Shown here one piece after another: positions 1 to 8,137 of a stretch of DNA of 20,233 nt. The position numbers and the translations under genes were made by a program. How positions within the stretch are numbered: the stretch's first letter is position 1; each line of letters begins with the position of its first letter. The DNA comes from Candidatus Omnitrophota bacterium (lineage in GTDB: Bacteria; Omnitrophota; Gorgyraeia; Gygaellales; Profunditerraquicolaceae), in assembly GCA_028715095.1 (NCBI GenBank), contig JAQUSM010000003.1, positions 1 through 20,233 on the forward strand. The letters run 5' to 3'. The notes below the pieces were generated by a model. It was not told the origin of the DNA and searched no databases. It was given only the letters and a program-made list of their open reading frames with translations.

Positions 1-48
1 ATTTAATATTATTTACCGGTTGATTATTCGTTGTGGGTGAATTTAGAG

Positions 49-1431
49 ATGCTTGCAGTTAATTTCGACGATACAATTGCTGCGATTTCTACCGCCATAG
101 GCGAAGGTTCAGTAGGAATCGTGCGTTTAAGCGGAAAAAAGGCACTGGCTATTGCTGATGCGGTATTTTCCGGTAAGGGAAATTTAAAGCCTTCGGAATT
201 TAAAACTTACACCATGCATTATGGCAGGATAGTCTGCGCCGGAGAAGTTCTTGATGAAGTAATCCTTACTATAATGCGCGCCCCCCATTCATACACCAGG
301 GAGGATGTTGTGGAAATAAATTGCCATGGCGGCATTGTAGCCTTGCGTAAGGTCCTGGATTTAGTTTTAGGGCGCGGCTGCCGTTTGGCTGCTCCGGGAG
401 AATTTACCAGGAGGGCGTTTTTAAACGGCCGGATTGACCTGGCTCAGGCAGAAGCAGTCATTGATATCATCCGCGCAAAAACCGATTCTGCGCTTAAAGT
501 AAGCCTGGAACAATTAAAGGGCGGTTTATCAAAAGAGATAAATAAAATCCGCCAGGGCCTGTTAAATATCCTGGTGGTTTTAGAGGCCAATATTGATTTT
601 CCCGAAGAAGATTTAAAACAACATGACATGCTTGAGGCGTCTGAAAGCCTGTCTGTTGTCAGGCGGCAGCTAGACAGGTTGCTGGATAGCGCTAAGGCCG
701 GCAGGATATTGCGCGATGGAATACAAGTGGTTATTTGCGGCAGGCCGAATGTCGGCAAGTCGTCTCTTTTAAATGCGCTGCTTAAGAAAGAACGATCCAT
801 CGTTACCCCCGTTGCCGGCACTACTCGCGATTCAATTGAAGAGATGATCGATATAAAAGGCATCCCGGTCAGGATTGTAGATACTGCGGGCATCCTGAAG
901 CCGCGTAACCTTATTGAAAGAAAGGCCGTATGGCGGGCAAGAAACCATATCCACTCAGCAGACATGGTGATTGTTTTATTTGACGCAAACAGAAAGCTGA
1001 AAGAAGAGGACTGGAAGCTGATTAAGGAAGTTAAAAATAGGAATGTTATCGCGGTAATCAATAAGATAGATTTAAAGGCAAAGATTGAGAAAGAAAAGCT
1101 TTCAAAGACATTCTATAAAATAGTCGAGCTTTCTGCCAAGAAGGTAAAGAACATCAACCTTCTTGAGGATGCGCTTTATGAATTTGTTTATCAGGGCAAA
1201 CTGGCCAGCCCGGATTTCACATTGGTTAATAACCTAAGGCATGTCAACGCGCTCAAAGAGGCTCAAAAGCTGCTTAATAATGCCGCATCCACCTTGTCTG
1301 ATAAGCTGCCGCTGGAACTTCTTACGCAGGATTTAAAAGATGCCGCTGGTTATTTAGATAAAATACTCGGGAAGGACCTTCCGGGAGATCTTTTGGATAG
1401 AATATTTGCCGATTTCTGTATTGGTAAATAA
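49..1431 (+). CDS. mnmE: tRNA uridine-5-carboxymethylaminomethyl modification GTPase MnmE
   Basis: MnmE works with MnmG to modify the wobble uridine of certain tRNAs, using folate-bound one-carbon units and GTP; it is cytoplasmic. Counting from the ATG at 49 (460 aa, usual family length), the N-terminal folate-binding region starts with the DTIAAIS...GEGSVGIVRLSG block. The inserted G domain shows the P-loop GRPNVGKS at 231-238, TTRD at 258-261, DTAG at 278-281 and NKID at 338-341. The protein ends in FCIGK, the conserved C-terminus carrying the catalytic Cys. The frame is open upstream to TTG 31 and GTG 37. ATG 49 was chosen because it places the conserved block about ten residues from the start, as in the family; no strong ribosome binding site decides it. 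Everything essential is intact. Identification is firm, the exact start less so. Confidence 0.96.
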   Translation: MLAVNFDDTIAAISTAIGEGSVGIVRLSGKKALAIADAVFSGKGNLKPSEFKTYTMHYGRIVCAGEVLDEVILTIMRAPHSYTREDVVEINCHGGIVALRKVLDLVLGRGCRLAAPGEFTRRAFLNGRIDLAQAEAVIDIIRAKTDSALKVSLEQLKGGLSKEINKIRQGLLNILVVLEANIDFPEEDLKQHDMLEASESLSVVRRQLDRLLDSAKAGRILRDGIQVVICGRPNVGKSSLLNALLKKERSIVTPVAGTTRDSIEEMIDIKGIPVRIVDTAGILKPRNLIERKAVWRARNHIHSADMVIVLFDANRKLKEEDWKLIKEVKNRNVIAVINKIDLKAKIEKEKLSKTFYKIVELSAKKVKNINLLEDALYEFVYQGKLASPDFTLVNNLRHVNALKEAQKLLNNAASTLSDKLPLELLTQDLKDAAGYLDKILGKDLPGDLLDRIFADFCIGK

Positions 1432-1459
1432 AACCTATTGCAGAAAGCCGTTTTTCATT

Positions 1460-1490
1460 AGATAATAACTTAAATAGTTTATTGTTATCT
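1460..1490. other. AT-rich imperfect hairpin between mnmE and folE
   Basis: AGATAATAA (1460-1468) pairs with TTGTTATCT (1482-1490) with one G.U wobble, and an inner AACT/AGTT pairing is possible. It sits 29 bases after the mnmE stop and 18 before folE. It is AT-rich and not followed by a clean T run, so it is a poor intrinsic terminator; it could affect folE translation or mean nothing. Confidence 0.25.
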
Positions 1491-1508
1491 TAAGGGTTTT
1501 AAAAAGGC

Positions 1509-2069
1509 ATGAATAAAAATAAGATTGAAAAGGCAGTGCGCCAGATATTGGAAGCTATCGGTGAGGATCCATCGAGGAAAGATTTATTGGAAACTCCGCG
1601 CAGGGTTGCCGATATGTACGAAGAGATTTTTTCCGGTATAAAGCAGGACCCGGAAAAAGAGCTGGAAGTTATTTTAGAGCAAAAGCATCATGAAATTATA
1701 CTATTGCGCGGGATCCCTTTGTATTCTGTATGCGAACACCACCTTTTGCCTTTTACCGGCAGGGTAAATATAGCCTATATCCCCAAGAACGGCCGGGTCA
1801 CAGGTTTAAGCAAGCTTGCCCGGGTGGTTGATGTTTTGAGCCGCCGTCCGCAGGTTCAGGAGCGTCTGACCACTCAGATTGCCGAGATAATTATGAGGAA
1901 GTTAAACCCTTTGGGGGTAATGGTGGTAATTGAAGCAGAGCATCTTTGTATGTCTATGCGCGGGGTAAAGAAGGCCGGTGTAATGACAGTAACCAGCGCC
2001 GTGCGGGGGATTTTTAAAGAAGACCAAAAGACCCGTTCTGAAGCGTTGGCTTTAATGAAACAGGATTAA
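1509..2069 (+). CDS. folE: GTP cyclohydrolase I (FolE type)
   Basis: Converts GTP to 7,8-dihydroneopterin triphosphate, the first step of folate (and in some bacteria queuosine/biopterin) synthesis. The 186-aa length is normal for the family. The zinc site is visible: Cys75 and His78 in CEHHLLPF, and Cys147 in HLCMSMRG. The GLSKLARVVDVLSRRPQVQERL block (residues 99-120) and the AVRG stretch near the C-terminus are also typical. An AAGGG-like sequence about ten bases upstream of the ATG could serve as ribosome binding site. It follows mnmE by 77 bases; MnmE itself uses a folate cofactor, so the pairing is metabolically sensible, though that is inference. No key residue is missing. Confidence 0.96.
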   Translation: MNKNKIEKAVRQILEAIGEDPSRKDLLETPRRVADMYEEIFSGIKQDPEKELEVILEQKHHEIILLRGIPLYSVCEHHLLPFTGRVNIAYIPKNGRVTGLSKLARVVDVLSRRPQVQERLTTQIAEIIMRKLNPLGVMVVIEAEHLCMSMRGVKKAGVMTVTSAVRGIFKEDQKTRSEALALMKQD

Positions 2070-2085
2070 AAAAGGAGCAAGTAAG

Positions 2086-3006
2086 GTGAGGAAGACAGGG
2101 CTGTTATTGGTTTTGATATTGTTGTTATCCGGATGCGCTACTTACAAGTTTCAAAAAGGCTCTGCTCCTTATGATAAAGGATACGTTGTATCTTATGATG
2201 GCAAACTTATCCCGGAGTATACGCTTGGTCAGAGTAACTCCGTTCCTGATTTGGCTTTGGCAAAAGAACGTTTCAAGAGAAGACGCGCTAAGGTTGAATA
2301 TTACTATAAAAAAATGGGTCAGATAGAGTCCCGTTTTAAAGAGCTTTTTTGGGAACCGCCGGCAATGATCGTGGATTTCTTATGCGGTTTATTCCGTTGG
2401 CCATTTGTCGCTGTTGCGGATTATAAGTATAACCATAATCCTAAATATAAAGAGAAGGTTGACCGGCTTGATGAGCAGACAGAGGAGCTAGAGAAGGCCA
2501 GAGTCAATGTTTTAGAAACAAAACTCAAGGCTTATATGGATACGGATTTAGCAAAAGAGCTTCCGCAAAAAGAACCCCCTGTTTTAAAAGCGGCAGCTCC
2601 TGTGCAACAGCCGCCTGTCGCAGCGGCTATCCCGGAAAAACAGGCAACTATAGAAGAGGCCAAGGTTAGTGCTCCGCCTGTTGCTCCGCAAGAAAAGAAG
2701 GTATCCCCTCCTGTTGAGTCAGCTAAGCTTGAGCCGCCGCATGCCGTGATTATTGCCAAGCCGGATAAGGGCCCTTCTCCGCTACAGGTAAATTTTAATG
2801 CCGCCAGGTCTTATTCCAAATCTGGCAAGATAGTTTCTTATGCCTGGGATTTCGGCGACGGGGACACCTCCACTAAAAAGAATCCGGTGAATACATATTG
2901 GAGTACCACTTATGGCTCACGCATTTTTACCGCCACGCTTACGGTAAAAGATGAAAAAGGCCAGACTGCCAGTACAAGTGCGAATATCGAGATTATAACA
3001 AAGTAA
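2086..3006 (+). CDS. PKD-domain lipoprotein, function unknown
   Basis: Probable lipoprotein of 306 aa. It begins with a basic-hydrophobic signal and a lipobox LSGC with the lipidated Cys at 17. Residues about 60-155 are charged and helical, including a Trp/Pro-rich stretch (WEPPAMIVDFLCGLFRWPF) that may touch the membrane. Residues about 160-215 are a low-complexity Pro/Ala/Lys linker, as in proteins that span the periplasm. Residues about 217-306 form a PKD (Ig-like) domain with the hallmark YAWDFGDGDTS. The start is GTG, chosen because AAAAGGAG lies about nine bases upstream and because it gives a proper signal peptide. It follows folE by 16 bases. The specific role is unknown; an envelope structural or binding role is inference from the domains. 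Confidence 0.85.
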   Translation: MRKTGLLLVLILLLSGCATYKFQKGSAPYDKGYVVSYDGKLIPEYTLGQSNSVPDLALAKERFKRRRAKVEYYYKKMGQIESRFKELFWEPPAMIVDFLCGLFRWPFVAVADYKYNHNPKYKEKVDRLDEQTEELEKARVNVLETKLKAYMDTDLAKELPQKEPPVLKAAAPVQQPPVAAAIPEKQATIEEAKVSAPPVAPQEKKVSPPVESAKLEPPHAVIIAKPDKGPSPLQVNFNAARSYSKSGKIVSYAWDFGDGDTSTKKNPVNTYWSTTYGSRIFTATLTVKDEKGQTASTSANIEIITK

Positions 3007-3030
3007 CCCTCGTTATAATAAGAATAATTC

Positions 3031-4563
3031 CTATTCCTGTAGTTTCCTATCCAGCGTCCTGTATTGCACAGCCTCCGCAATATGTTCTTGCGAAATAACT
3101 TCTTTTTGGTCTAAATCTGCAATTGTCCGGGAAACCTTTAGAACTTTATCATAAGCCCTTGCCGAGAGCCCCAATTCCGATATAGCCATCTGTAGCAAGT
3201 TCTGCGCTTCTTTGTCCAGGGTACAATATTCTTTAATTAATTTATTTTGCATTTGGGCATTATAGAATATTTTCCTGGTTTTAAATCTCTCCTGTTGGAT
3301 TGCGCGTGCATTTTCCACTCGTTGCCTGATTATTCTTGACGGTTCCGTTTCTTTCGTATCGGATAATTCGCGGTATTTTACCTGCGGGACTTCTATATGT
3401 ATATCAATCCTGTCAAGCAGCGGCCCGGAGATCTTTCCCAGGTAATTTCTAATTTTTGCGGGATGGCAATGGCAGGTCTTACTTGCGTTAAAATAATTTC
3501 CGCACGGACAAGGGTTAAGCGCGGCGGTCAGCATAAAAGAAGCCGGGAAGGTTATCGAGCGCTTTATGCGGCTGATGCAAATTAAGCTGTCTTCCAACGG
3601 TTGCCTCAATGTTTCAAGTGCCTTACGGCTAAACTCCGGTAATTCATCCAGGAATAGGACCCCATAATGCGCTAAGCTTATTTCTCCGGGTTTAGGTATA
3701 CCGCCGCCCCCGATTAAAGCGATATCTGAGATACTGTGATGCGGAGAGCGAAACGGCCTGTTTTCGATAATCCCCTCCTTGTTTAATAATGTTCCTGCCA
3801 CGGAGTGAATTTTGGTTATTTCCAGGGCTTCATCTAAAGTTAAACCAGGCATAATCGTAGGGATCCTTTTTGCGAGCATAGTTTTGCCGCTTCCGGGAGG
3901 GCCGATTAAAACAACATTGTGCCCTCCTGAAACAGCTACCTCAATGGCCCTTTTGGCGAAGTACTGGCCCTTGACTTCAGAGAAATCAAGATCGTAATTT
4001 GTATTGACGTCAAGTATCTGTTCCGGAGTTACTTTAAACGGCTGCTTAAGCGAGGGATCGGCTAAAAACTGTATCGTTTCTTTCAGGGTATTTTGCGGCC
4101 AACTGGATAAATTCGGCACTATTCCAGCTTCTTTGGCATTTTCTGCCGGAAGCACAAGATTCTTCATTTTGGAATTTGCCATGGCTAAGCTAATGGCCAG
4201 GACTCCGCGTACGGGCCTGATCTGCCCATCTAAAGATAATTCTCCCAGAAAAGCATAATTTTTAAGAATCTCCGGGCTAATCTGGCCGGTGGAAGCCAGT
4301 ATCCCTAAGGCAATTGCTAAATCAAAGCAGGCGCCTTCTTTTTTGATATCAGAAGGAGCCAGGTTTACAGTGATTCTTTGCGCTGGCCATTGGAATCCCG
4401 AGTTTTTTATTGCTGAACGCACCCTTTCCTTGCTTTCTTTGACAGCAGTATCTGTCATGCCTACCAAGGTTACTGCCGGCAGGCCTTTGGCCGCATCAAT
4501 TTCTATTTCAACCGGGTAAGCCTCTAAACCAAGAAGCCCAAAACTATTAGTTTTTGAGATCAT
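3031..4563 (-). CDS. comM: ComM/YifB family Mg-chelatase-like AAA+ ATPase
   Basis: AAA+ protein of the ComM (YifB) family, which in competent bacteria acts as a hexameric helicase aiding branch migration during natural transformation; the family also occurs in species not known to be competent. It has 510 aa, the usual length. Visible: an N-terminal Lon-protease-like fold region with NLAPSDIKKEG (67-77), Walker A GPPGSGKT at 221-228, the FRSPHHSISD block (271-280), Walker B LFLDE at 303-307, and the Cys cluster CPCGNY...CHC around 352-366. The start codon is preceded by GGAGGG three bases upstream, which is decisive. It is the only minus-strand gene here, convergent with the PKD lipoprotein (24-base gap) and divergent from the next gene. 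No DNA-uptake genes are nearby, so a transformation role is not shown. Confidence 0.95.
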   Translation of the reverse strand: MISKTNSFGLLGLEAYPVEIEIDAAKGLPAVTLVGMTDTAVKESKERVRSAIKNSGFQWPAQRITVNLAPSDIKKEGACFDLAIALGILASTGQISPEILKNYAFLGELSLDGQIRPVRGVLAISLAMANSKMKNLVLPAENAKEAGIVPNLSSWPQNTLKETIQFLADPSLKQPFKVTPEQILDVNTNYDLDFSEVKGQYFAKRAIEVAVSGGHNVVLIGPPGSGKTMLAKRIPTIMPGLTLDEALEITKIHSVAGTLLNKEGIIENRPFRSPHHSISDIALIGGGGIPKPGEISLAHYGVLFLDELPEFSRKALETLRQPLEDSLICISRIKRSITFPASFMLTAALNPCPCGNYFNASKTCHCHPAKIRNYLGKISGPLLDRIDIHIEVPQVKYRELSDTKETEPSRIIRQRVENARAIQQERFKTRKIFYNAQMQNKLIKEYCTLDKEAQNLLQMAISELGLSARAYDKVLKVSRTIADLDQKEVISQEHIAEAVQYRTLDRKLQE

Positions 4564-4652
4564 TTTCCCTCCTTATTCTCCATTTTAAAGCAATAGACGT
4601 TTGAGGCGGGTTAATCTAACCGGTTTTCAGGAGGGAATAGCCTTGCCCTTGT

Positions 4653-4758
4653 CCTGCCTCCTAAACTCGGCAGGACTACGCTAGATAAAGCTATAAAGTG
4701 CTTGCCCTGCCTCGTAAACTCGGCAGGACTACGCTAGATAAAGCTATAAAGTGCTTGC
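4653..4758. repeat. Two tandem 53-bp intergenic repeat units with a hairpin core
   Basis: Two head-to-tail 53-bp units (4653-4705 and 4706-4758) differ at one position. Each has a perfect inverted core, CCTGCC then GGCAGG about ten bases later, followed by a conserved AT-rich tail ending GTGCTTGC. A diverged copy with the same 53-bp period lies at 8048-8128. This looks like a dispersed intergenic repeat family. It fills much of the 227-base gap between comM and the next gene. Confidence 0.85.
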
Positions 4759-4782
4759 TTTTTAATCGGCAGATTATATAAT
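4755..4782 (+). promoter_or_regulatory. Candidate sigma70 promoter abutting the downstream start codon
   Basis: TTGCTT (4755-4760) and TATAAT (4777-4782) are separated by 16 bases. The -10 box ends only eight bases before the ATG at 4791, so transcription would start at or next to the start codon; no Shine-Dalgarno sequence is visible between them. The -35 box overlaps the end of the tandem repeat. Confidence 0.5.
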
Positions 4783-4790
4783 ATAAACCT

Positions 4791-5288
4791 ATGAATAAAT
4801 GGACATTTAAGAACATACTGGTTATTTTGCTGATAACCACTACTGCTTTTAGCACGATTAAATACCTAAGTGAATTAAAGCTAAGGCACAGGCTTCAAGA
4901 CAGCCTTCTTAAGGCCCAAGAAGAGATAACCGCATTAACCCAAGAGAAACAAAACTTATTGCAGGAATTAGAGAAGAAGAAAAAGCTCAAAGACTATTTA
5001 AGGGCAAGCATAAACAAGATTGCGCGCCTTTTCCGTGATAAGTCCATGACTCAGGCTAACCTTGAAGATACAAACGCCAAATTTGCCGTATTAAAGGCGG
5101 AAAATAGACAGCTTAAAGCCAAATTAAATTCTATTGTTGAGCTCAGAAAAGCAATAAGAGAATTAAAGGCCAGAAAGCGCAATACTCCTGCTTCGCCAGA
5201 TGAAGGAAATCTGGGTTTCTTGATAAAGGACGGCCAGCCGACCATCCCGGGCAAGGTTAAAATTGAAGTTTTGTCTGCTCAAAACTAA
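4791..5288 (+). CDS. Small membrane-anchored coiled-coil protein
   Basis: I do not recognise a named family. The 165-aa product has one N-terminal hydrophobic segment (about residues 8-25), then a long charged, heptad-like region rich in Lys, Glu, Leu and Gln (about 28-135) that should form a coiled coil. A short C-terminal tail (about 140-165) carries a Pro/Gly stretch. The topology suggests an inner-membrane anchor with a periplasmic or cytoplasmic rod. No Shine-Dalgarno sequence precedes the ATG and a candidate promoter ends just upstream, so the mRNA may be leaderless. It is followed after six bases by the PAP2-like gene and then by an L,D-transpeptidase, which hints at an envelope role; that is inference. 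Confidence 0.75.
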   Translation: MNKWTFKNILVILLITTTAFSTIKYLSELKLRHRLQDSLLKAQEEITALTQEKQNLLQELEKKKKLKDYLRASINKIARLFRDKSMTQANLEDTNAKFAVLKAENRQLKAKLNSIVELRKAIRELKARKRNTPASPDEGNLGFLIKDGQPTIPGKVKIEVLSAQN

Positions 5289-5294
5289 AGAATA

Positions 5295-5747
5295 ATGAGA
5301 CATTTTTTTATAGAAGTATTCAGGAATAAGATTTTAATGACCACTATATCTGCCTGGCTGATTGCCCAGACGATTAAAGTGGGAATAGGGGTATTCCGTA
5401 AGAAAAAATTTGATTTTCGCTTGTTTATCGGCAGCGGAGGGATGCCGTCAGCTCATGCCGCAGGGGCTTCATGTCTGGCAACGAGCATAGGGATGAACTG
5501 CGGTTTCGACAGCGTATATTTTGCCCTGGCTTTTGCTTTTGCCATTGTGGTTATGTTTGATGCCCAGGGCGTTCGCCGTTCTACGGGTAAGCAGGCGGGT
5601 ATTCTAAATAAGATCATGGAGGATATTTACTGGCAGGGCAAAATCCAGGAGATGCGCCTGCGCGAGCTTATCGGGCATACCCCGGTAGAAGTGATTATGG
5701 GCTTGTTGTTAGGCATTGCTATTGCTCTGGTATCACAGGTAAGATAA
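5295..5747 (+). CDS. Divergent PAP2 family membrane protein (DUF212/YuiD type)
   Basis: Integral membrane protein of the divergent PAP2 family (Bacillus YuiD-like), relatives of lipid phosphatases whose true substrate is mostly undetermined. It has 150 aa, the usual length. The family marks are all present: GGMPSAHAA (about residues 48-56) carrying the phosphatase-like His, DAQGVRRSTGKQA (about 89-101), and ELIGHTPVEV near the C-terminus followed by a final membrane helix. It starts six bases after the coiled-coil gene with only a weak ribosome binding site, so translational coupling is likely. It lies in the same run of genes as a peptidoglycan L,D-transpeptidase; a role in envelope lipid recycling is possible but inferred. 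Confidence 0.92.
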   Translation: MRHFFIEVFRNKILMTTISAWLIAQTIKVGIGVFRKKKFDFRLFIGSGGMPSAHAAGASCLATSIGMNCGFDSVYFALAFAFAIVVMFDAQGVRRSTGKQAGILNKIMEDIYWQGKIQEMRLRELIGHTPVEVIMGLLLGIAIALVSQVR

Positions 5748-5765
5748 AAAACTTTGGAGGGTTAG

Positions 5766-6578
5766 GTGAATAAAAAACTATTAATTATAATTCCGGCAGC
5801 AATCTTAATAGCGGGTGTTTTTCTTGTCTGGGGCATCAAAAGGTCCACCAGCGCAATTAAGCTGGCTGATAATCGTTCTTCTGTGCACAGGCTGCTTAAT
5901 CAGGCGCGGCAGTTTGAAACCAAGGGTGAATTACTTGAGGCTAAGTCAATATATCAGAAACTGGTGAATGATTTTACGGAGTCTCCGGAGGTGGCAAACT
6001 GGCAAAAAATGGTTGAGGATTTGAACATCAAGTTGTTATTCTCTCCGGCAATTACCCCCAAGAGTATAATCTATCAGATAAAATCAGGGGATACCCTTAA
6101 TAAGATCGCCCGCGAATATAAAACTACTCCCGAACTTATCATGAAAAGCAACAATATCAGCGATTCGCTTATAATCCCGGGACGTAAGATAAAAATCTGG
6201 AATGCGCCTTTTAGCCTCCTGGTTGATAAATCCCAGAATATTATGTTGCTCAAAAGTAATGAAGAGGTGGTTAAGACCTATATTGTTTCTACCGGGAAAG
6301 ACAATTGTACTCCCGTAGGCGTATTTAAGATTGTGAATAAACTTGCTAATCCTACATGGTTTAAGGCCGGGGCAGTAGTGCCGGCCAGCAGCCCGGAAAA
6401 CGTACTGGGCACCCGCTGGATGGGATTTGATTTGGCCGGATACGGTATCCACGGCACAACAGAGCCGAAAGAGTTGGGCAAACAGGTGACTCAAGGGTGT
6501 GTGCGCCTGAGCAACACCGACGTAGAGGAGCTTTATAATATTATTCCCGCAGGCACAGAAGTTACTATAATCGAGTAA
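5766..6578 (+). CDS. LysM and YkuD domain L,D-transpeptidase
   Basis: Peptidoglycan-acting enzyme of the YkuD family, which forms 3-3 cross-links or attaches proteins to peptidoglycan through a catalytic Cys. In the 270-aa product an N-terminal hydrophobic anchor (about 4-23) is followed by a TPR-like helical stretch (about 38-72). A LysM peptidoglycan-binding domain (about 102-145, IIYQIKSGDTLNKIA) comes next, and then the YkuD domain (about 149-269). The catalytic motif is complete: GIHG with His229 and TQGCVRLSN with Cys245 and Arg247. The start is GTG, with GGAGG about five bases upstream. It should sit in the periplasm anchored to the inner membrane. It is followed six bases later by accA. 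Confidence 0.94.
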   Translation: MNKKLLIIIPAAILIAGVFLVWGIKRSTSAIKLADNRSSVHRLLNQARQFETKGELLEAKSIYQKLVNDFTESPEVANWQKMVEDLNIKLLFSPAITPKSIIYQIKSGDTLNKIAREYKTTPELIMKSNNISDSLIIPGRKIKIWNAPFSLLVDKSQNIMLLKSNEEVVKTYIVSTGKDNCTPVGVFKIVNKLANPTWFKAGAVVPASSPENVLGTRWMGFDLAGYGIHGTTEPKELGKQVTQGCVRLSNTDVEELYNIIPAGTEVTIIE

Positions 6579-6583
6579 CCATT

Positions 6584-7531
6584 ATGGCTGGATTGGATTT
6601 TGAGAAACCTATTGTTGAGTTGGAAAAAAAGATCCAGGAGCTAAGGAACTTTATCTCCGAAAAGAAGATTGATCTGTCCTCTGAAGTCAAAAAGCTTGAA
6701 GAGAGGCTGGAGCATTTAAAAAAAGATACATATAGTAATCTTACCGCCTGGCAAAAGGTGCAGCTTGCCCGGCATCCTCTGCGGCCCTATACCCTTGATT
6801 ATATCAGTATGATCATGTCGGATTTTTTGGAGCTGCATGGAGACAGGCTTTTTAGCGATGATAAAGCAATGATTTGCGGTTTGGCTAAACTGGACAAGAA
6901 AAAAGTTGTGGTTATAGGGCATCAGAAAGGCCGTGATACCAAAGAAAACCTGAAACGCAATTTTGGCTGTGCGCACCCTGAAGGTTACCGCAAAGCACTG
7001 CGGGTTATGCAGCTGGCCGAAGAATTTCAATTACCGGTTGTAGTCTTTATTGATACCCCCGGGGCTTATCCCGGTATTGGCGCAGAGGAGCGCGGGCAAT
7101 CCCACGCAATCGCGCTGAATTTGCGGGAGATGATGTGTATTAGTGTCCCGATTATGGCAATTGTTATTGGGGAAGGCGGCTCAGGAGGCGCCCTTGGTGT
7201 AGGGGTGGCAGACCGCGTGGCAGTTTTAGAGAATTCATATTATTCCGTAATCTCCCCGGAGGGCTGCGCGGCAATACTTTGGAAAGATGGCGCAAAGGCT
7301 CCACAGGCAGCCGAGGTTTTGAAGTTAACCGGACCGGATCTGTTAAAAATGGGGATTATTGACGAAGTAATCCCTGAACCGTTGGGCGGAGCGCACCGGG
7401 ATCCGGCAAAAATAGCCCGGAATGTAAAAGAAGCGATCATTAGGAATTTTAAAGAGCTGGAAGGCCTTGATAAAGATGAATTGCTTAAATTAAGGTATAA
7501 AAAGTTCAGAGACATAGGTATTACCGGATGA
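6584..7531 (+). CDS. accA: Acetyl-CoA carboxylase carboxyltransferase subunit alpha
   Basis: The alpha subunit of the carboxyltransferase that, with AccD, moves CO2 from biotin to acetyl-CoA and makes malonyl-CoA. The 315-aa length is typical of AccA. An N-terminal helical region carries the LARHPLRPYT block (about 61-70). The crotonase-like core has DTPGAYPG (157-164), GEGGSGGALG (196-205) and the SVISPEGCA block (221-229). No accD, accB or accC is in the window. No clear Shine-Dalgarno sequence is seen five bases after the transpeptidase stop, so coupling is likely. Its last codons overlap the padR-like gene (ATGA), and a polyketide cluster that would consume malonyl-CoA begins just downstream. 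The linkage is suggestive, not proof of joint control. Confidence 0.95.
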   Translation: MAGLDFEKPIVELEKKIQELRNFISEKKIDLSSEVKKLEERLEHLKKDTYSNLTAWQKVQLARHPLRPYTLDYISMIMSDFLELHGDRLFSDDKAMICGLAKLDKKKVVVIGHQKGRDTKENLKRNFGCAHPEGYRKALRVMQLAEEFQLPVVVFIDTPGAYPGIGAEERGQSHAIALNLREMMCISVPIMAIVIGEGGSGGALGVGVADRVAVLENSYYSVISPEGCAAILWKDGAKAPQAAEVLKLTGPDLLKMGIIDEVIPEPLGGAHRDPAKIARNVKEAIIRNFKELEGLDKDELLKLRYKKFRDIGITG

Positions 7532-8043
7532 TTGAGCAGGAGTTCTTATTATTAGGTTTATTGCGCCAAAGCCCCAAACACGGTTATGAAATTAAAATCA
7601 GGATACGCCAGATCCTCTCACTTTTTGCCGGCGTTGATTTAAAATCCATATATTATCCTTTAAAAGTTTTAGAGAAAAAAGGCCTGCTTGACAAGTATGT
7701 CGGCAAAGAAGGCAAGAGGCCGGAGCGGTTTGTGTACAGCCTTACTAAAAAAGGAAAGGCCCGTTTTGACGAGCTGTTGAATAAAAGCCTGCTTAATTTC
7801 AAGCGTCCGCAATTCAGTTTAGACCTGAGCCTTTATTTCCTGGATTATTTAAAGCCCGCATTAAGCCGGCGCAGGCTGGCTGCCAGGCTTACAATATTAA
7901 AGAAAATATCCTCCAGTATAGAAGAGACGCTTAAAGCCCGGAAGCTTAAGAATTCAGTTTCTTTATTGCGTATACTTAAACACAACCTTTGCCTGCTTCA
8001 GGCAGAGTCAGAATTTCTTAGCACACTGCTTAAGGAAATTTAA
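7528..8043 (+). CDS. PadR family transcriptional regulator
   Basis: Winged-helix DNA-binding protein of the PadR family, usually ligand-responsive dimeric repressors. Of 171 aa, residues about 1-80 form the PadR domain: a short N-terminal helix (LLLGLLRQSPKHGYEI), the recognition region ending in SIYYPLKVLEKKGLL (about 40-54), and the wing ending in YSLTKKGK. The rest (about 90-171) is helical and would form the dimerisation and effector part, as in Vir/PadR-type members. It overlaps accA by four bases (ATGA). Downstream lie a strong promoter and a perfect palindrome ahead of the polyketide genes. Control of that promoter by this protein is inferred from position; self-control or control of accA is also possible. 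Confidence 0.88.
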   Translation: MIEQEFLLLGLLRQSPKHGYEIKIRIRQILSLFAGVDLKSIYYPLKVLEKKGLLDKYVGKEGKRPERFVYSLTKKGKARFDELLNKSLLNFKRPQFSLDLSLYFLDYLKPALSRRRLAARLTILKKISSSIEETLKARKLKNSVSLLRILKHNLCLLQAESEFLSTLLKEI

Positions 8044-8047
8044 ATCC

Positions 8048-8128
8048 TGCGCTAATAAAACCTGTAAGGTGCATGCCCTGCCTCATAAATTCGGCAGGAC
8101 TGCGCTAATAAAACCTGTAAGGTGCTTG
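8048..8128. repeat. Second locus of the 53-bp-period intergenic repeat
   Basis: A 25-bp tail (8048-8072) recurs exactly at 8101-8125, a 53-bp spacing. The full unit 8077-8128 has the CCTGCC...GGCAGG core and matches the units at 4653-4758 over its length with some substitutions. The truncated first unit begins about five bases after the padR stop codon. Confidence 0.8.
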
Positions 8129-8137
8129 ATTTCTTGC

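Noticed and set aside
31..48. TTG 31 or GTG 37 as the mnmE start
   Set aside because: ATG 49 fits the family N-terminus better; the extra residues are not conserved-looking and no ribosome binding site supports them.
444..1061. Long minus-strand open frame inside mnmE
   Set aside because: It is the antisense of a firmly identified gene, has no ribosome binding site and no recognisable domain.
2993..3018. TTATAAC...GTTATAA inverted repeat between the PKD lipoprotein gene and comM, as a bidirectional terminator
   Set aside because: The stem is only seven bases, AT-rich, overlaps the coding end, and has no T run after it.
4653..4758. CRISPR array
   Set aside because: Only two adjacent units, with no unique spacers between them and no cas genes; it is a plain tandem repeat.
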